Below are positions 1 through 7,476 of a DNA stretch of 64,000 bases, one piece after another. Origin of the DNA: Hydrogenophaga sp. A37 (GTDB lineage: Bacteria > Pseudomonadota > Gammaproteobacteria > Burkholderiales > Burkholderiaceae_C); NCBI RefSeq assembly GCF_002001205.1, contig NZ_MUNZ01000128.1:1-64000 (forward strand). Direction: 5' to 3'. The notes beneath the pieces were generated by a model that ran no database searches, was not told the DNA's origin, and saw nothing but the letters and a program-made list of their open reading frames with translations. Position numbers and translations under genes: made by a program. Each line of letters starts with the position of its first letter. Position 1 is the stretch's first letter.

Positions 1-1311
1 CCCCGGGAGGGGAGGGAGTGATTCGGGGGCCGCTGGCTTGGCGGCTTGCGCGCCGGGGTTCGCCACCTGGCCGGGGCCAGCGCTGGCGATGTCGCCCGGC
101 TGCAGGTTGTATTCCCGCGCCCAGTACTGCGGGCTGAACACCAGGCCGCTGCGGCTCATTTCGCCGTCGCGCTTGGCCTGCACCTCGCTGACCTGCTCTT
201 CCTCGTACATCTCGAAGCGCGGCGCGGGGGCCTGCTCGGACTCATTCAGGTCGGTGAGCCAGCGCAGCAACTGGTTGATGGCGCCCTCGCACAGCTTGGC
301 GTCTGCGTCGCTGAGCGTCTTCTCCACCTCGGCGCCTGCACTGGCGCTGGCCTTGTTGGCGCTGGCCTCGGTGGTCTGGTTTTGGCCGAGCAGCGCGATG
401 TTCACCTCGCTGCGGCAGTACATGAGCAGCTCGCGGTAGGCGCCGGCCGCGTCGCCCTTGCTGCCCGTTTCCTTGATGTCCACGCTGCTGTCGTCAGGCA
501 CCACCGCCACGGCGTCTTGCACCATGGCTTCGAGCTGGTCGAGCAGCTCGTCCGTTTCCTTCTTGCCTGCGCTGCGCGGCTGTTTGCCGACGACCCAGGG
601 CGTGCCGAACTTCTCGGCGAAGGTGACCCAGAACTTCAGGCCACCGCGCATGAAGGTGGTGGGCCAGAAGCACATGGACAGGTCGGCGAACCCGTAGGGG
701 TTCACATAGCTGGCGTCCTGCCGGGGCACGAGGAACTTGCGGGGCTGCAGCTCTTCGCCGTGGATCGGGGCGGCGCGGCTCTTGAAGCGCAGTTGGCCGT
801 CTGGCGAGAAGAGGAACCACTCCTGCGGCTTGGCCATCAGGCCCACAGGGCGCAGCGTGCCCTCTACTGTGGCCCACATGGTCTCCATGGGCACCCACCC
901 GAACAGCGGCGCGTCGAGCATCTCGCCCAGGATCGCGTCGAGGTCGAGATCGGCCAGCGTGTCTTGCGCGATCTGCATCATGCGCGGGCTGGCCTTCTGG
1001 TCGGCGCGGGCGCCGGTCTGGCCGCTCACGCTGTCCACCAGGCGCCACTCGCGGCTGCGCACCGCTGCCTTGCGGCGGCGAATCGCGCCACCCACCGGGG
1101 CGGTGCCGCGCAGGTCGCGGTACACCGACACGTCTTTGCCCAGCTTCTTCAGGATCGGGTCGGGGTTGGGCAGGTACATGCCCAGCGCGGTGAAGTCGGG
1201 CGAGCGGTCGCGGGTAGCGATGTGATCGCTCAAGCCCTTGGTGGTGGCGCCCTCGGCGAAGCGGTGGATGCTGCCGTCCGCGAGATAGATGCCCCGGGTG
1301 TTTTTGCTCAT
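1..1311 (-). CDS. Mu gp29-like (DUF935) portal protein, 3' end cut by window
   Basis: The reading frame is open from an ATG at 1311 down to base 1, giving 437 codons without a stop, so the gene leaves the window. The N-terminus (SKNTRGIYLADG) and internal segments such as VYRDLRGTAPVGGAIRRRKA and FAEKFGTPW match the DUF935 family, the gp29 portal of Mu-like phages. The portal forms the ring through which DNA is packaged into the prohead. The gene lies 20 bp downstream of the large terminase, the usual order in Mu-like packaging modules. Family members are typically about 500 residues, so most of the protein is visible. Confidence 0.88.
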   Translation of the reverse strand, partial: MSKNTRGIYLADGSIHRFAEGATTKGLSDHIATRDRSPDFTALGMYLPNPDPILKKLGKDVSVYRDLRGTAPVGGAIRRRKAAVRSREWRLVDSVSGQTGARADQKASPRMMQIAQDTLADLDLDAILGEMLDAPLFGWVPMETMWATVEGTLRPVGLMAKPQEWFLFSPDGQLRFKSRAAPIHGEELQPRKFLVPRQDASYVNPYGFADLSMCFWPTTFMRGGLKFWVTFAEKFGTPWVVGKQPRSAGKKETDELLDQLEAMVQDAVAVVPDDSSVDIKETGSKGDAAGAYRELLMYCRSEVNIALLGQNQTTEASANKASASAGAEVEKTLSDADAKLCEGAINQLLRWLTDLNESEQAPAPRFEMYEEEQVSEVQAKRDGEMSRSGLVFSPQYWAREYNLQPGDIASAGPGQVANPGAQAAKPAAPESLPPLPG

Positions 1312-1331
1312 GGTGTAAGCCTGTTTCTCTC

Positions 1332-2864
1332 TCAGTAACCGGCCATCTGGGCGCGGACGCTCTGGCGCGCGGGCCGGCTGGCCACATGCACCGGGCCGGC
1401 GTTCAGCTCTCGGCTGGCGTAGTAGGCGAGTGCCACGGCCACGGCCGCGTCGCCGTGGCGCTTGCCCTTGTCTTCGCCCTTGGTGCGCACGTCGGGCACG
1501 CGCGGCACACCGCGCACCACCTGGACGGCGCGCAGGTCGTTGAGCGTGTCGGCGTCTTTGGGCAGGTCCTGCAGGTTGCCGTCTTCCAGCGCGGCCTTGA
1601 CCGGCGGCATGTGCTCGCGGTACCAGGCCTCGCTCAGCATCACCTGCTGGATGCGCGTGGCGCCGTAGCGCTGCATGGCCACCTCGGCCAGGAACTGGCC
1701 GTTGCCCCGCGCGTCGAACGCGCCGCCGGTGAAGCGCGGCAGGCGGTCGAGCAGGTAGAAGGCAATCTGCTCTTGCTGGCGGAACGGCACGTTGCGCAGC
1801 TCCACCGTGAACGGTACGCGGCGCACGAGGTTCTGGTGCTGGATCAGCGGCACCTCGACGGACAGGTCGCCCGAGCGGCCGAAGTCGCGGCCGTTGAAGC
1901 TGATCGCCTCGGCCGGCAGGCGCTCCAGGTGGGGCAGCATCTGCGCCTCCAGCCAGTCGCGCGCCTCGGCGGTGCGGATGCTGTCGCTCAGCAGCTCGAA
2001 GCCGGCCTTGCACTCCCAGCGCAGCACGGGCGTGTCGGCGCTCATGCGGCTCTCGATGAGGGCGCGGCTCAGCCAGGCGCCGGTGCCGTTGCTGGGGATG
2101 CAGTCCAGCTCTTCGGCGGCGCCGTCGCCATAGAAGGCGTACACGCCGGCCTTCCATGCGTCTTCTTCGGCGGCTGTCCAGACCTTGCCCAGGCGCATGC
2201 ACACGCGCTTGTACAGGCCGTCGGCCACGGCTTCCTGGAACGTGACTCGGTGCACGGTGCCGGCGCGGCGGCCGGCGCGGATGTCGGTGATCAGCTCATT
2301 GAAGGGGTTGTCGTCGCCGTTGTGCGTTGAGATCACGCGCACCTTGCCGCCCCAGATCAGCATGGCCATCGCCGCCTTGAGCAGCTCGCCGAGCTGCTCG
2401 TGGAACGCGGCCTCGTCGATCACGATCACGCCCTGGCGCCCGCGCAGGTTGCTCGGGCGGCTGCTGAGCGCGACGATGCGGAAGCCGCTGGGGAAGCGGA
2501 TCGTGTAGGTCTTGATCGCCTTGTCTTCCTCGCTCTCGCCGTCCCAGAAGCCGCCCTCGATCTCGCCCGCCGCGCGGTTGAACACCCTGGCCCACATCGC
2601 GCAGGCCTGGATGTATTCAATCGTCATGTCCTGGTTGTAGGCGATGTAGTAGACGTTCTGCCCACCCGCGATGCGCTCGCTGGCCGCTGTGAGCACGTTG
2701 TCCGATGCCTCGGCCCAGGTGAGGCCCGTGCGGCGGCTTTTCTCTTCGACCTTGAGCGGCGACGGGTCGGCCACCCAGCGCTGCTGGTAGCCCATGAGAA
2801 CGGCCGCCGGCACCGCTTTGAGGGCGGTGTTCGGGACTTCGAAGGGGACGGTGGGGGCGGTCAT
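1332..2864 (-). CDS. Phage terminase large subunit (Mu gp28-like)
   Basis: This 510-residue protein is the DNA-packaging motor ATPase/nuclease. A Walker A-like segment (KSRRTGLTW, about residues 42-50) and a Walker B segment (VIVIDEAAF, about 145-153) followed by STHNGDDN mark the ATPase half. GRDFGRSGD (about 325-333) supplies the first acidic residue of the RNase H-like nuclease, and a late DAAVAVALA segment fits the family C-terminus. Its ATG overlaps the stop of the small membrane gene upstream (ATGA), and the portal follows 20 bp downstream, so the late packaging genes look translationally coupled. Length is normal for gp28-type terminases. Confidence 0.9.
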   Translation of the reverse strand: MTAPTVPFEVPNTALKAVPAAVLMGYQQRWVADPSPLKVEEKSRRTGLTWAEASDNVLTAASERIAGGQNVYYIAYNQDMTIEYIQACAMWARVFNRAAGEIEGGFWDGESEEDKAIKTYTIRFPSGFRIVALSSRPSNLRGRQGVIVIDEAAFHEQLGELLKAAMAMLIWGGKVRVISTHNGDDNPFNELITDIRAGRRAGTVHRVTFQEAVADGLYKRVCMRLGKVWTAAEEDAWKAGVYAFYGDGAAEELDCIPSNGTGAWLSRALIESRMSADTPVLRWECKAGFELLSDSIRTAEARDWLEAQMLPHLERLPAEAISFNGRDFGRSGDLSVEVPLIQHQNLVRRVPFTVELRNVPFRQQEQIAFYLLDRLPRFTGGAFDARGNGQFLAEVAMQRYGATRIQQVMLSEAWYREHMPPVKAALEDGNLQDLPKDADTLNDLRAVQVVRGVPRVPDVRTKGEDKGKRHGDAAVAVALAYYASRELNAGPVHVASRPARQSVRAQMAGY

Positions 2865-3067
2865 TTGAAGATGGCGGCCAGCACCCAGGCGATGGCGATC
2901 ACGAACAGCGCGGGCAGCAGCATCAAGATGCGCGTGATGCCGCCCATGAAGCCGCCGTCATCGGCCGGCCAGAAGAACGCCCACAGCAGCGCCAGCACGC
3001 TGACAACCGTGGGGATCGCCCACCAGCCCAAGACAAGCGAGATTTCCATGGTGGAGGTCACATCCAT
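2861..3067 (-). CDS. Small phage membrane protein, two predicted TM helices
   Basis: The product has 68 residues if it starts at the ATG at 3067, or 62 if it starts at the second ATG at 3049. Two hydrophobic stretches, LGWWAIPTVVSVLALLWAFF and ILMLLPALFVIAIAWVLAAIF, look like transmembrane helices separated by a short DDGG turn. It overlaps the preceding small membrane gene at its start and the terminase at its stop, so it is part of the late operon. No family was recognised. Its size and topology would fit an accessory lysis or membrane factor, but that is only context. Neither possible start has a strong ribosome binding site. Confidence 0.6.
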   Translation of the reverse strand: MDVTSTMEISLVLGWWAIPTVVSVLALLWAFFWPADDGGFMGGITRILMLLPALFVIAIAWVLAAIFK

Positions 3068-3357
3068 TGCTTGACGATCCAGCCGATGGCCAACATCACT
3101 GCCGGCTTCAGTGCCATGTGTATGACGCTGTCCAGAAGAGCTGCGGCCTTGTCTTTTCCGTCCTGCTCGGGCTTGGCTTGGTAGGTGAGAAACCCAACGA
3201 CCAACGCCACACCGATTGCGGGCGCGAGGGTGAGCGCGGGCAGGTTGAAGGTGGGCACGATGAACCAGGCCCACAACAGCGTCAGCACAAACCCGTTCCA
3301 GATGGAGCCCAGGGCCAACAGCCCAAACATGCCAACGAACACGATCAATCCAGTCAT
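3058..3357 (-). CDS. Small phage membrane protein
   Basis: This 99-residue protein has hydrophobic segments at about residues 3-20 (GLIVFVGMFGLLALGSIW), 24-35, and 45-60, with a final hydrophobic patch near the C-terminus. It lies between the DUF3486 gene and the second small membrane gene, in the same late operon. A good ribosome binding site (AAGGAGAAC) precedes the ATG at 3357. No family was recognised. The pair of small membrane proteins between the gp27-like and gp28-like genes is a distinctive insertion in an otherwise standard packaging order. Confidence 0.65.
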   Translation of the reverse strand: MTGLIVFVGMFGLLALGSIWNGFVLTLLWAWFIVPTFNLPALTLAPAIGVALVVGFLTYQAKPEQDGKDKAAALLDSVIHMALKPAVMLAIGWIVKQWM

Positions 3358-3378
3358 CTAAGTTCTCCTTGTTGTGGG

Positions 3379-3957
3379 TCAGGCAGCAATGCCCAAAATC
3401 TCGCGCCTGATCTGCTTGGCCGCGTAGCCGCTCAGGCCGCCGCTGCGGGCGATCTTGTCCACGGTCTCGGCCGCTGCCTTGGCGCGGGCGCGGGCCTGGG
3501 CCTGGAAGGTCTTGAGGCCGATGCTTGACCTGGTCAAGGTGGCGATGTTTTTGGCGGCGGCGCTGAGCATGGCCACGCGGTCGCCTGGGTCGGCGGGCTT
3601 GCCGTCTTCGTCCAGCTCGTCGGCTTCCTGCAGCATGAGGATGGCTTCGAACAGCTCGGTCTGCACCAGCGCGGTGAGGGCCTCGCTGCGGGCGTCCTGG
3701 TCGTCGCCGGCCTGCGCCTGGATGAGCTTGGCGGCCTCGGTGCTGGCGCGGATGGCGGAGAGGCGCCGGTCGAGCTTGCTGCCGTAGCGGTGCAGCGCGC
3801 TGCGGCTGGGCAGGTCGCCGGCCTGGGCTTCGGCGGGGAAGCGCTCGCGCAGGTCGCCGATGAGCTCATCCAGCGTCTGCGCGCCGGTGGCGAGCATGGC
3901 TTCGATGTAGGTCTTGACCTCGGCCGGCAGGCGGCTGACGCTGGATTTGCGGGCCAT
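3379..3957 (-). CDS. DUF3486 family protein (Mu gp27-like, probable small terminase)
   Basis: This 192-residue protein begins MARKSSVSRLPAEV, the hallmark N-terminus of DUF3486/Mu gp27. The N-terminal part (LPAEVKTYIEAM, then DELIGDLRERF, then SRSALHRYGSKLDRRL) resembles a helix-turn-helix DNA-binding domain. The rest is helical and Ala-rich. In Mu-like phages gp27 lies immediately upstream of the large terminase and is regarded as the DNA-recognising small terminase subunit. Here two small membrane genes separate them. Family assignment is firm; the packaging role is from known context. Confidence 0.85.
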   Translation of the reverse strand: MARKSSVSRLPAEVKTYIEAMLATGAQTLDELIGDLRERFPAEAQAGDLPSRSALHRYGSKLDRRLSAIRASTEAAKLIQAQAGDDQDARSEALTALVQTELFEAILMLQEADELDEDGKPADPGDRVAMLSAAAKNIATLTRSSIGLKTFQAQARARAKAAAETVDKIARSGGLSGYAAKQIRREILGIAA

Positions 3958-3960
3958 GGC

Positions 3961-4281
3961 TCAGACCTTGGCTGGGCGGGCAATGCCCGGCTCCACGGCC
4001 ACGGTGTATTGCGCCACGTCGAAGCCTTCGCGGGTGAGCTCGCAGCTGACCTGGTTGAGCGGGTCCACGTGCACCTTCATGAGCTCGCGGCTTTCGAGGT
4101 AGTCCAGCTCGCGCCGCACCTCCAGCACGGTGGCGTCGCTGTAAGCGCCTTGCACCACGCCCAGCAGCATGCGCAGCGTGGAGTGGGTGGGGCTGTTGAT
4201 CTCGGCCGCCATCAGCAGCACCCAGCGGATGAACTCGCGGCGGGCACGCGCGGCCTGCTCGCGGATTTGGGCTTCATTCAT
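3961..4281 (-). CDS. VpaChn25_0724-like phage protein (Mu gp26 position)
   Basis: This 106-residue protein is helical with a winged-helix-like layout. The segments EFIRWVLLMAAEI, STLRMLLGVV, EVRRELDYLESRELMKV and SCELTREGFDVAQYT resemble the VpaChn25_0724 family found between gp25-like and gp27-like genes of Mu-type phages. The pattern of three helices followed by a two-strand wing (LTREGFDVA) suggests DNA binding or a packaging accessory role; this is inference. The start overlaps the end of the DUF2730 gene by 8 bp, indicating translational coupling. Confidence 0.7.
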   Translation of the reverse strand: MNEAQIREQAARARREFIRWVLLMAAEINSPTHSTLRMLLGVVQGAYSDATVLEVRRELDYLESRELMKVHVDPLNQVSCELTREGFDVAQYTVAVEPGIARPAKV

Positions 4282-4621
4282 GGTTCTTCTGGCCTCTCAG
4301 CAGGATGTTTTCAAAGCGCATGCCCATGGCGTCGAGCTTGGCCATGATGGTGGCGATGGTCTGGGCGTAGTCCTCGCGGCGCACGTAATGCAGCGGCAGG
4401 TCTGCCTTGAGCTGGAGGATTTCGCGCTCCATGCGCTGCCAGTTGCCGGCCTCGGCAGCGCTGGCTTGTTCGATCTTGTCCAGGCGCTGGCCCTGCACCT
4501 TGAAGCTGTCGTCGAGGTGTTTGGTCTGCTGCGTCATGAGCAGCTTGAGCAGCCCGATGAAGGCACCAAGCACCATGGCAATGAGCACGATGGTCTGCCA
4601 GAGGTCGAGGGAAAAGGTCAT
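4274..4621 (-). CDS. DUF2730-like phage protein (Mu gp25 position)
   Basis: This 115-residue protein has one N-terminal membrane helix (WQTIVLIAMVLGAFIGLLKLL, residues 8-28). A helical region follows, rich in charged residues, ending with ILQLKADLPLHYVRREDY and a C-terminal amphipathic segment. A membrane anchor plus coiled coil and the 'LPTxxxL..L' style segment fit DUF2730, the family found at the gp25 position of Mu-like genomes. The ATG overlaps the Rz-like gene upstream (ATGA). Function in the family is not established. Confidence 0.7.
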   Translation of the reverse strand: MTFSLDLWQTIVLIAMVLGAFIGLLKLLMTQQTKHLDDSFKVQGQRLDKIEQASAAEAGNWQRMEREILQLKADLPLHYVRREDYAQTIATIMAKLDAMGMRFENILLRGQKNHE

Positions 4622-5238
4622 GGTCTCTGGCCCTCGGTGGGGCTCTTGGTTTGGGGGTTTGTGTGCCAGCTGATCAAGGCGTTCAGGCGCTCGCGGCACC
4701 CCTCGTATTGCTGCCCGGCGGTGGCGATCCAGACGGCGACGGCCGTGTCGGTGGCTTCCAGGGCGGGATGCTCGGCAGGGTCGGCAGGAAGCCCGGCGCT
4801 CGGGCTGTCTTGGCGCTCTGCGTGGGCAGGGGCGGCAGGGGCTCCACCGGCTGCAGCAGCTCGCGGCTGGGGCGCGGGCACTCCAGCGCCGGCAACGCTG
4901 ATGCCGGTGGAGCCGTTGAGCACGCCGAGAGCGCGGCCAGACAGGCAAGCACGGCCAGAGGTAGCGGATTGAAGCGCACGGGTTTTCTCCTTGGTCAGGG
5001 TGGCGTTGGCCGCGAGGGTGGTGCTGAGCCGGGCGCCCAGGGTGTCGCTGCGGGTCTGGGCGTCTTGCACGCGCTGGGCGGCGGCGGTGACTGCCTTGCG
5101 CACGCTCTCTGTGTGGGCTTCGCGCAGGTCTGCGTTTTCAATGCGCAGCGGGGCGCGGCCGAGCTGCCAGCTGGCGGCGCCGCCCACGGCCGAGCCAGCG
5201 GCAAAGGCTGCGGCCAGGAGCCAGAGCTGCGCCATCAT
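4618..5238 (-). CDS. Rz-like inner-membrane spanin
   Basis: The protein has 206 residues from the first of two adjacent ATGs (5238). An N-terminal membrane helix (LWLLAAAFAAGSAVGGAASW) is followed by a periplasmic helical region (IENADLREAHTESVRKAVTAAAQRVQDA and onward), the architecture of an i-spanin. A second reading frame inside it encodes an Rz1-like lipoprotein (4683..4979), the classical nested Rz/Rz1 arrangement. Together they bridge inner and outer membranes and disrupt the outer membrane in the last step of lysis. It directly follows the holin-like gene with an ATGA overlap. The C-terminal third, rich in Ala/Pro/Gly, is constrained by the overlapping frame. Confidence 0.82.
   Translation of the reverse strand: MMAQLWLLAAAFAAGSAVGGAASWQLGRAPLRIENADLREAHTESVRKAVTAAAQRVQDAQTRSDTLGARLSTTLAANATLTKEKTRALQSATSGRACLSGRALGVLNGSTGISVAGAGVPAPQPRAAAAGGAPAAPAHAERQDSPSAGLPADPAEHPALEATDTAVAVWIATAGQQYEGCRERLNALISWHTNPQTKSPTEGQRP
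4683..4979 (-). CDS. Rz1-like outer-membrane spanin lipoprotein, nested in Rz
   Basis: This 98-residue protein lies wholly inside the Rz-like gene in another frame. The N-terminus, MRFNPLPLAVLACLAALSAC, is a lipoprotein signal with the lipobox LSAC placing the acylated cysteine at residue 20. The mature part is very Pro-rich (SRELLQPVEPLPPLPT, LPTLPSIPPWKPP), as expected for Rz1 o-spanins. It pairs with the Rz-like i-spanin. It is longer than many Rz1 proteins. The Pro-rich tail may partly reflect GC-rich coding in the shared frame, but the lipobox and position make the call strong. Confidence 0.82.
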   Translation of the reverse strand: MRFNPLPLAVLACLAALSACSTAPPASALPALECPRPSRELLQPVEPLPPLPTQSAKTARAPGFLPTLPSIPPWKPPTRPSPSGSPPPGSNTRGAASA

Positions 5239-5657
5239 TTGGTGAACGCCCAAACAGCCAGGCAGGCGCACACCACGGTGAGCACCAGGGCAAGGGTGGC
5301 AACGCCGCCCAGCCACTGCTCAAAGCGGCCGGAGGGCATGGGCTGCTGGCTTGGGGCCAGCGGGGTCGGCTCTTTCACACGGCGGCGCAGGTCGGCGGCT
5401 TCGAGCTGGGCTTCGAACTCGTCCAGCTCCAGCTGCTCGCGCTCCACGGCCAGGCCGTCTTGCGACACCACGCGCAGCACCACGATGGCCAGCGCGATGC
5501 CGCCCGAGACATAGGGCCAGTAGCGTTCAGGGAACAGGGGCGCCACCAGGGGCAGCACCTCGCCCTGCACGGCCGAGAGCAGGGCCAGCAGCACGGCGGC
5601 CTGCACACTCAAGAAGCGCCACGCCAGCTTCCAGTCGGGGATGAGCTTGAGGTTCAT
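5235..5657 (-). CDS. Holin-like membrane protein with extra C-terminal TM helix
   Basis: This 140-residue protein begins MNLKLIPDWKLAWRFLSVQAA, typical of a holin family in which the first helix (residues 12-32) is followed by a second (YVSGGIALAIVVLRVV, about 50-65). A charged linker (EREQLELDEFEAQLEAADLRRR) and a third hydrophobic helix (WLGGVATLALVLTVVCACLAVWAF) follow. It sits between the amidase and the spanins, exactly where a holin is expected, with ATGA overlaps on both sides. The charged linker plus third helix is longer than the basic two-helix form. Holin function is inferred from context. Confidence 0.7.
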   Translation of the reverse strand: MNLKLIPDWKLAWRFLSVQAAVLLALLSAVQGEVLPLVAPLFPERYWPYVSGGIALAIVVLRVVSQDGLAVEREQLELDEFEAQLEAADLRRRVKEPTPLAPSQQPMPSGRFEQWLGGVATLALVLTVVCACLAVWAFTK

Positions 5658-6271
5658 GCGTCCACCGCGAAGATGTGGATTGGCAGGGGGCGCAATCCGT
5701 TGGAGAGCCAGGCATCGACATCGAAGCCGGGGCAGGTCTTGAGCCACTCGAAGGGCTCGGTCATGCCGTTGCCGTTCTTGTCGGGCGATAGATCGCGGTG
5801 CCCGCACACGCCGGCCAACACGTCGTAGCCCGGTGATGTGGCCTTGTTGACCCGGATTGCGGGGTTCAGCGGGATGCGCAGCTTGGCGGTGAGCTTGAGC
5901 ACCAGCTGCGCCAGCGCCTCCCACTGCGCCCGGGTGTAGCGCCCGCTGCGCTCTGCGCCGCCCACGAGGCAGATGCCGATGGAGTGCGCGTTGAACTGCA
6001 CGGCGTGCGCGCCGATCTCGTCCAGGTGGCGGCCGGTTAGGACCGTGCCGTCGAGGTCAATGACGTAGTGGTAGCCGATGCTGGGCAGCTCGGGGTTGAA
6101 CGCCTGGCGTGCTGCGAAGCTGCGCTTGAACCCGCGAACGGCGTGCCAGCTGTTGATGACCTGGGCGGCACTCAGGTGGCCGGTCTTGCCCGGCGTGCCA
6201 CGGTCAATGCGTTGACCGCTCGGCGTGGCCGAGCAGTGAATGACGATGAGGTTGGAGGTGCGAGCAGACAT
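5654..6271 (-). CDS. N-acetylmuramoyl-L-alanine amidase (phage endolysin, Amidase_2)
   Basis: This 205-residue enzyme cleaves the MurNAc-L-alanine bond of peptidoglycan to release phage. The Amidase_2/PGRP zinc-site motifs are visible: LIVIHCSAT near the N-terminus (first His), YHYVIDLDG, and GHRDLSPD followed by KTCPGFD near residues 165-190 (second His and Cys). No signal peptide is present, so export would depend on the holin. An alternative ATG lies three codons upstream at 6280; I chose 6271 because MSARTSNL resembles the family start. A perfect 8-bp stem-loop (6272..6290) overlaps the upstream ATG. Confidence 0.9.
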   Translation of the reverse strand: MSARTSNLIVIHCSATPSGQRIDRGTPGKTGHLSAAQVINSWHAVRGFKRSFAARQAFNPELPSIGYHYVIDLDGTVLTGRHLDEIGAHAVQFNAHSIGICLVGGAERSGRYTRAQWEALAQLVLKLTAKLRIPLNPAIRVNKATSPGYDVLAGVCGHRDLSPDKNGNGMTEPFEWLKTCPGFDVDAWLSNGLRPLPIHIFAVDA

Positions 6272-6347
6272 GCACGGCATCGTGCCGTGCGCGCGCGACC
6301 GCGTATTTGGAACGCGGGCGGGATTTCAGGTGGTTACTTGCGGGGCG

Positions 6348-6950
6348 TCAGCGCCCGCACTTGCGCGCTTCGCCGATCTGCTTCAGGCGTTCCACGCGCT
6401 CGGCTTCGCTGAGCCGGATGCTGGACGCGCTGGTCTCCATCGCCCTGATCTCCAAGGGTGTTGGGCAGTTGACCCCGGGGCCAGCGGCAGCGAGGGAGGA
6501 TTCGGGGCGGTTCTGAATGCTGGTGACCACGCCGTCGTCGGTGTAGACGTACCAAGTCTGCCCGCGGCGCTCGTAGATGATCTGGTCTTTGCGCCGGCCC
6601 TGGTAGTTGTCGGCGTTGACCTTGGTCGGCGCGCCCATGGCCTGATCAAGCTCTGCACGGGTCATGCCGACGACGGGCTCACCGCGCGAGATAGCCTGGT
6701 TGATCTTGCTGCCCTGTTCGATGCTGGCAACCTCGCGCTTGGAGCGCTCTGCGGCCTGCAGACTGGCGGCGTTGACATGGCCGCTGGCCGGGCGCACGTT
6801 GAGCGCCTCGCCCTTGCCCGCACACGGCGCGTCTTGAAACACCACCGCGCCGTCAGCGCCGGTGCATTTGTTGATGGCCCAGGTGGGAGCCGCAGCGGCA
6901 CACGCGAGCAGCGCGGCGATGACCACCGTCGTGCGGCGGCTCATGCGCAC
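6348..6950 (-). CDS. Secreted DUF4124-type protein, prophage cargo (moron)
   Basis: The protein has 200 residues. An N-terminal signal peptide (VVIAALLACAAAAPTWA) is followed by INKCTGADGAVVFQDAPCAGKG, the DUF4124 motif with two cysteines. After a helical linker comes a region (INQAISRGEPVVGMTRAELDQAMGAPTKVN, then WYVYTDDGVVTSIQN) like the SmpA/OmlA or BLIP-like fold of envelope proteins. It is the second gene of the leftward operon and overlaps the stop of the first. Such genes are not part of the Mu core and are likely lysogenic cargo acting in the periplasm. Actual function unknown. A 76-bp gap separates it from the amidase. Confidence 0.72.
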   Translation of the reverse strand: MRMSRRTTVVIAALLACAAAAPTWAINKCTGADGAVVFQDAPCAGKGEALNVRPASGHVNAASLQAAERSKREVASIEQGSKINQAISRGEPVVGMTRAELDQAMGAPTKVNADNYQGRRKDQIIYERRGQTWYVYTDDGVVTSIQNRPESSLAAAGPGVNCPTPLEIRAMETSASSIRLSEAERVERLKQIGEARKCGR

Positions 6951-7435
6951 TTGCTCGCCTTGACCACCGCATCAGGCAGGCCCTGCGTGGTGATCGGTTG
7001 CGTGTCCACCAGCCGGTCATAGGGCCAGAACTTCACGCGCATGCGCACGCTCTTGCCGAGCAGCAGCTCGTCCACCGCTTTGCCGCTGTCGCTCAGGTTC
7101 GCCCAGGTCTGCTGGGCTTTGGCGGCGGCGGGGTGAAAGGCGCCGGGCTCGACCTTGATGCCGGTGCCCGAGGCGTCGGGGTGCAGCAGGCCCTTGGTCT
7201 GCGTGTCCACGCGGATCGCGGCGAGCACCTTGCCGCCCGACACCGAGACCACCAGGCGAACCGGTGCCAGCTCTTGGCCGCGCCCTGTCTGCAGGTACTG
7301 CGCGGGTGAGACGGCGGCGCAGGTGGTGGCGCCCGTCATGGCGTCGTTGACGCGCTCAAACGTCCACGCGTCGGCGCTGAACGCGGGCAATGCAGCTGCT
7401 GCGATGGCTACGGCCACCAGGTGCTTTTTGTTCAC
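6941..7435 (-). CDS. Secreted hypothetical protein, prophage cargo
   Basis: This 164-residue protein starts at GTG 7435, chosen because a near-perfect ribosome binding site (AGGAGGAAG) precedes it. The signal peptide KHLVAVAIAAAALPAFSADA is clear. The mature protein has two or three cysteines (TTCAAV; SKCA at the C-terminus) that could form a disulfide. No family was recognised. It is the first gene of the leftward operon after the repressor, before the lysis genes, and is followed by a second secreted protein, so the two may act together in the host envelope. Confidence 0.6.
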   Translation of the reverse strand: MNKKHLVAVAIAAAALPAFSADAWTFERVNDAMTGATTCAAVSPAQYLQTGRGQELAPVRLVVSVSGGKVLAAIRVDTQTKGLLHPDASGTGIKVEPGAFHPAAAKAQQTWANLSDSGKAVDELLLGKSVRMRVKFWPYDRLVDTQPITTQGLPDAVVKASKCA

Positions 7436-7476
7436 GACTTCCTCCTGATTTTTTTGAGTCGAACTGGGGCGATGGG

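Noticed and set aside
46-1338. Long plus-strand open frame over the portal gene
   Set aside because: Composition (Ala/Gly/His/Arg) is that of an antisense shadow and it spans the portal and its start region.
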